Source: Candidatus Zixiibacteriota bacterium (GTDB lineage Bacteria > Zixibacteria > MSB-5A5 > SM1-73). From it: a DNA stretch of 7,991 nucleotides. The translations under genes and the position numbers were made by a program. Each line of letters begins with the position of its first letter. Position 1 is the first letter of the stretch. Below, piece after piece: positions 5,044 through 7,991 of the stretch. Below the pieces are notes generated by a model. It saw only the letters and a list, made by a program, of their open reading frames with translations. It ran no database searches and was not told the DNA's origin. The DNA lies in assembly GCA_020341875.1 (NCBI GenBank), contig CP070839.1:584513-592503 (forward strand). The letters are read 5' to 3'.

Positions 5044-6312
5044 ATGGAAAAAGACCATAAACACATAGCCTCCAGGGAAGACCAGCTTCTCAAGTGCCTG
5101 AAATGCGGAACCTGCCTTTCGGTCTGTCCGTTGTATGCCGAGACAAGACGCGAGCCGGATTCGGCCAGGGGCAGGATGGCTCTGATTGATGCGGTGCAGA
5201 AAGGTGAGCTGGAGTTAAGCGAGGTCTTCAGGAAGAAGATGAATTTCTGCTTAAACTGCAAGTCGTGCGTGGAGGGTTGTCCCAGCGGCGTGAAGGTGGA
5301 CGATCTGATCCTATGCTCCAGAGCAGAATTGGTGGAGTCGGGCAAGTTCACCTTCTTAGAAAGGCTGATCTTCCGGGTGCTTTTGAAGAGGGGGAGGCTC
5401 CTGCCGCCGGTGGCGAGATGGGCTACGTTCGCCGGAGGATTGGCGAACAAGATTCTCCCGGAGAAGAACCCCTTGACCCTGTTTTTGCCCTTCCCGGACG
5501 GCTGGAAAGAGAGAATCTATCCCAAGATCGCCAAGAAGCCCCTGAGGAAGCGGCTGCCCGAAGTGGCAAAGGTCAAGAATCCGAAGATGCGGGTGGGGTA
5601 CTTCTTCGGCTGCGGCACCAATATGGTCTATCCGGAGATTGGTGAGGCCATGGTGAAGGTGCTCACCCATAACGATATCGAGGTGGTTACACCAAAGAAG
5701 CAGGTCTGCTGCGGAACCTCCATCTACAACTCCGGTGATTTCAAGACCGGGATTAAACACGCCAAGAAAAACCTGCAACTGTTCAAAGACGCCAAGGTGG
5801 ATTGCATCGTGGTCAACTGTGCTTCCTGCGGACTGACCCTGAAAAAGGAATACAAGGAGCTTCTGGGGGTCGATTTTGACATTCCGGTTTACGATATCTC
5901 AGAATTCTTGACTGAGGTCATAGAGATGAAGAAGGACTTCAAAGCTCCGGACAAGGAAGTGGTCATCACCTACCATGATCCGTGTCATCTTAACCGGGGT
6001 CAGGAAATCAAGTCGCAGCCTCGCAAGATACTGCAGGAGCTTCCCGGGGTTAAGTTCATCGAGATGAAGGACGCGGACAGGTGCTGTGGAGGGGGCGGGT
6101 CGTTTCACCTGAAGTATTATCCCATCTCCAAGGGAATCATGCAGAAGAAGCTGGACAACATGGAATCCATCGATGCCAACTACCTGGTCACCGGCTGTCC
6201 CGGATGCATGATGCGATTCGAGGAGACCTTCCTGCAGAGGAAAGACAAAAAGGGTGTCAAGAATACCATCCAGCTCCTGGCGGACGCTTACGGGGATGGC
6301 GAAAAGCCATGA
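5044..6312 (+). CDS. (Fe-S)-binding oxidoreductase subunit, GlcF/HdrD-like
   Basis: Members of this family carry electrons from a flavin-containing dehydrogenase (glycolate, lactate or other 2-hydroxyacids; HdrD in heterodisulfide reductase) toward quinone or another acceptor at the membrane. From the ATG at 5044 the product is 422 residues, similar to GlcF (about 407). Two ferredoxin-type 4Fe-4S motifs occur: Cys18/21/24/28 (CLKCGTCLSVCP) and Cys69/72/75/79 (CLNCKSCVEGCP). Two cysteine-rich CCG domains follow: Cys190, Cys222-Cys223-Gly, Cys259, Cys262; and Cys314, Cys347-Cys348-Gly, Cys385, Cys388. All ligands are intact. No transmembrane segment is evident, so it is probably a peripheral cytoplasmic protein. 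No FAD-linked partner (GlcD/LldD-type) is visible; the next genes are deacetylase-like. The substrate is therefore unassigned. The start could be 18 bases upstream (5026), but the Shine-Dalgarno favours 5044. Confidence 0.9.
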   Translation: MEKDHKHIASREDQLLKCLKCGTCLSVCPLYAETRREPDSARGRMALIDAVQKGELELSEVFRKKMNFCLNCKSCVEGCPSGVKVDDLILCSRAELVESGKFTFLERLIFRVLLKRGRLLPPVARWATFAGGLANKILPEKNPLTLFLPFPDGWKERIYPKIAKKPLRKRLPEVAKVKNPKMRVGYFFGCGTNMVYPEIGEAMVKVLTHNDIEVVTPKKQVCCGTSIYNSGDFKTGIKHAKKNLQLFKDAKVDCIVVNCASCGLTLKKEYKELLGVDFDIPVYDISEFLTEVIEMKKDFKAPDKEVVITYHDPCHLNRGQEIKSQPRKILQELPGVKFIEMKDADRCCGGGGSFHLKYYPISKGIMQKKLDNMESIDANYLVTGCPGCMMRFEETFLQRKDKKGVKNTIQLLADAYGDGEKP

Positions 6313-6342
6313 GTTTATCTGAGCGGACTCGTCTTCTGAGGT

Positions 6343-7584
6343 TTGCTCGACCACCACATCTTATCGGTATTTGGAAAATTGAGTATCCTACCGCTTCGGC
6401 GAAATAATGTCATACTGGCATCGCTCACCGTCCTGCTGATCACTTCTTATTCGTATCTAGTTGCCGACCAGGTTCTTCCGGACCGGGATTCGAAAGACAA
6501 TGCTCACGGATTTTCGGTAAATCTGGTGATCGGTGGAATGTCTGAGGAGAGCGAAGACAGCGGAACTGTGATCAGGGTCAACGCCGATTTCGACGAGAAA
6601 AACAGAAACGCCAAAGGGAATCCGCTGGCGGATTATCAGCCGGACGAGAAGGAGGGTCACCGGATCACAGCCGACGATCCGAATCTGGTGGATGGGTCGC
6701 TTTCCATTGACGGAGACGGAAGAGGAAAATGGAGGCTCACTTTTCCGGAGAACGTAAAGGTCTGGAGAAAGACTGAAGGTGATGAGCACGAGGAAATAGT
6801 CTCCTCCCGGTTGTCAAAGAAGATGGAAGTGCCAATCTCCTGTGAGTTTAAGGTTGAGGGGATAAAAGGGAGTCAACTTGTCAACGACGTGAAAATCTTA
6901 GCGGAGTTCGCCCCCGCCAGGTCGAAGAAGATCTACCGTGACTCGGTGCTTCTGACCGTCTTGGAGACTCAATTCGCCGTGACCTTCGACGATGGACCTT
7001 TACCGGAAAAGACGGATAAGATAGTGAGGGCGCTGAAGAAATTCTACTACAGCGGGGAGCCGCTCAAGGCCGCGTTTTTTCAAGTTGGGTCCAAGATAAA
7101 GAAGTTTGGTGACCTGACTCAGTTTGCCCACCAGCAGGGGCATCTGGTGCTGAACCATACCCATCACCATACAGAGTTCGGGTACAGGATGCTCAATGAC
7201 GAAGAGATCAGAGAAGACATCCTCTTGTGTGCGGAGGAAATTCGCCGGACGTTGGGCAGAGAGCCGGAGAAGATTCTTCGCAGCCGGGCGCTGAGGGAAG
7301 ACAGAAGATTTGAGAGAAAGGCCAGGAGAATGGGTTACAGATTCTGCACCGGCGAACTCTTGGATGACTGGGAGGCCTCGTCGGTTGAGGAGATTCAGAC
7401 CAGGGCAGAGGAGATCCTTGAGTCCTGGAACACCAGAGAGGACCCGAGACTGCATCCTTATCCGTCTATTCTGATCTTCCACGAATTCCCCGAGCTGGTC
7501 TGTGACCATATCGGTGAGATCATCGGCTATCTGCAAGACCGCGGATTCGTTCTGGTCAACTTCGATCCAAGTCTGATTTACTGA
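6343..7584 (+). CDS. Membrane-anchored polysaccharide deacetylase (NodB-type) with acidic N-terminal domain, copy 1
   Basis: Predicted metal-dependent carbohydrate-esterase-4 protein that removes N- or O-acetyl groups from a polysaccharide outside the cytoplasmic membrane. The 413-residue product has one hydrophobic segment near residues 23-41 (signal anchor), an unrecognised conserved acidic domain at about 57-205, and a NodB domain at about 211-408. NodB motifs: TFDDGP (214-219, catalytic and metal Asp), HTHHH (272-276, metal His), DDW (341-343) and LIFHE (377-381). Motif 3, usually RPPYG, is RSRAL (313-317), so groove shape or activity may differ. The start is uncertain. TTG at 6343 is the first possible codon after an in-frame stop at 6337-6339 but has no good Shine-Dalgarno; TTG at 6379 is the alternative. 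Homology to copy 2 reaches upstream of 6379 and favours 6343. It lies 30 bases after the iron-sulfur gene and 11 before copy 2, so an operon is likely. Confidence 0.83.
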   Translation: MLDHHILSVFGKLSILPLRRNNVILASLTVLLITSYSYLVADQVLPDRDSKDNAHGFSVNLVIGGMSEESEDSGTVIRVNADFDEKNRNAKGNPLADYQPDEKEGHRITADDPNLVDGSLSIDGDGRGKWRLTFPENVKVWRKTEGDEHEEIVSSRLSKKMEVPISCEFKVEGIKGSQLVNDVKILAEFAPARSKKIYRDSVLLTVLETQFAVTFDDGPLPEKTDKIVRALKKFYYSGEPLKAAFFQVGSKIKKFGDLTQFAHQQGHLVLNHTHHHTEFGYRMLNDEEIREDILLCAEEIRRTLGREPEKILRSRALREDRRFERKARRMGYRFCTGELLDDWEASSVEEIQTRAEEILESWNTREDPRLHPYPSILIFHEFPELVCDHIGEIIGYLQDRGFVLVNFDPSLIY

Positions 7585-7595
7585 GTGGCCCCTCT

Positions 7596-7991
7596 ATGCT
7601 GCTACAACTAAACAAATCGAGCATCTTATCGGCATGGCGAAAAAAGGAGATATTTCTGCCGCTCGCATCTTTGCTGATCCTTCTCTCTGGATTCTTCTAC
7701 TCAAGAGCCATTCTGAGTTCTCCGGACCTGGATTCTGAGGGCACAACTCAGGCATTCTCCGTGAATCTGGTTATCGCCGGAATGTCGGAAGAGACCGAAG
7801 ATAGCGGCGGGGTGATCAGAGTCAACGCCGATTTCGACGAGAAAAACAGCAACCCAGAGGGGAGTCCGCTGGCAGACTATCAAGCGGACGCAAAGGAGGG
7901 GCACCGGATCACAGCCGACGATCCGAACCTAATAGATGGGTCGCTTTTGGTCGACGGAACAGGAGAAGGAAAATGGAGGCTCATCTTTCCG
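7596..7991 (+). CDS. Tandem paralogue of the preceding deacetylase-like protein, N-terminal 132 residues (partial, copy 2)
   Basis: An open frame from ATG 7596 to the window edge. The product has a basic N-terminus, a hydrophobic segment near residues 19-36 (signal anchor) and then the same acidic domain as copy 1. Residues 54-132 align gap-free to residues 57-135 of the upstream protein with 64 of 79 identical, including VNADFDEKN, EGHRITADDPNL and GKWRL. The first 53 residues are much more diverged, though an ATCTTATCG stretch (7623-7631 and 6358-6366) is shared in the same frame. The NodB domain would lie beyond the window, so its presence is inferred from the paralogue. The Shine-Dalgarno is weak. 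It begins 11 bases after copy 1 stops, so the two are almost certainly co-transcribed and arose by tandem duplication. Confidence 0.85.
   Translation, partial: MLLQLNKSSILSAWRKKEIFLPLASLLILLSGFFYSRAILSSPDLDSEGTTQAFSVNLVIAGMSEETEDSGGVIRVNADFDEKNSNPEGSPLADYQADAKEGHRITADDPNLIDGSLLVDGTGEGKWRLIFP

Noticed and set aside
6309..6407. A 32-codon frame whose ATG overlaps the iron-sulfur gene stop (ATGA)
   Set aside because: The overlap is attractive for translational coupling, but the peptide is short, has no recognisable features and overlaps the N-terminus of the deacetylase frame, whose homology to copy 2 supports the other frame.
6457..7904. Similar minus-strand open frames at 6457-6789 and 7701-7904
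   Set aside because: They resemble each other only because they are antisense to the duplicated N-terminal domain; no independent evidence of coding.

Overview
The window looks like chromosomal DNA of an uncultivated, probably anaerobic bacterium. The housekeeping proteins are ordinary bacterial ones. The small palindromic repeats, the GCAGTNN-type heptamer repeats and the pair of exported deacetylase-like proteins recall genomes from candidate phyla of the FCB or Zixibacteria/TA06/WOR-3 type. That placement is inference; the sequence does not fix a lineage. Base composition is mildly GC-rich, and codon use does not change visibly from gene to gene.

Left block, all on the minus strand, in order of transcription (right to left): tRNA-Leu(TAG) at 4455-4538, tig (trigger factor), clpP, clpX, engB (ysxC), then the first 92 codons of purA, which leaves the window at base 1. 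This is the conserved bacterial tig-clpP-clpX protein quality-control cluster. The lon gene that often sits between clpX and engB is absent here; only 133 bases without a gene separate them. Trigger factor receives nascent chains at the ribosome. ClpX unfolds substrates and feeds them to ClpP. EngB helps assemble the large ribosomal subunit, and PurA commits IMP to AMP synthesis. ClpP carries Asn where the catalytic Asp normally sits. clpX and tig both appear to start at TTG, each with a well-placed Shine-Dalgarno sequence.

Middle, about 4539-5043: a gene-free divergent region. It holds three short GTAG-flanked hairpins resembling REP elements (a fourth lies between engB and purA) and a good sigma-70-type promoter at 4976-5003 that fires to the right. 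Between the tRNA and tig, the 143-base leader is largely built of imperfect 7-base repeats.

Right block, plus strand, probably one operon: a GlcF/HdrD-like iron-sulfur protein with two 4Fe-4S motifs and two CCG domains, then two tandem paralogous membrane-anchored proteins. The first is complete and has a conserved, unrecognised acidic N-terminal domain followed by a NodB-type polysaccharide deacetylase domain. The second runs off the right edge after 132 codons and is 64/79 identical to the first over the shared N-terminal domain. The biochemical link between the iron-sulfur protein and the two deacetylase-like proteins is unknown.
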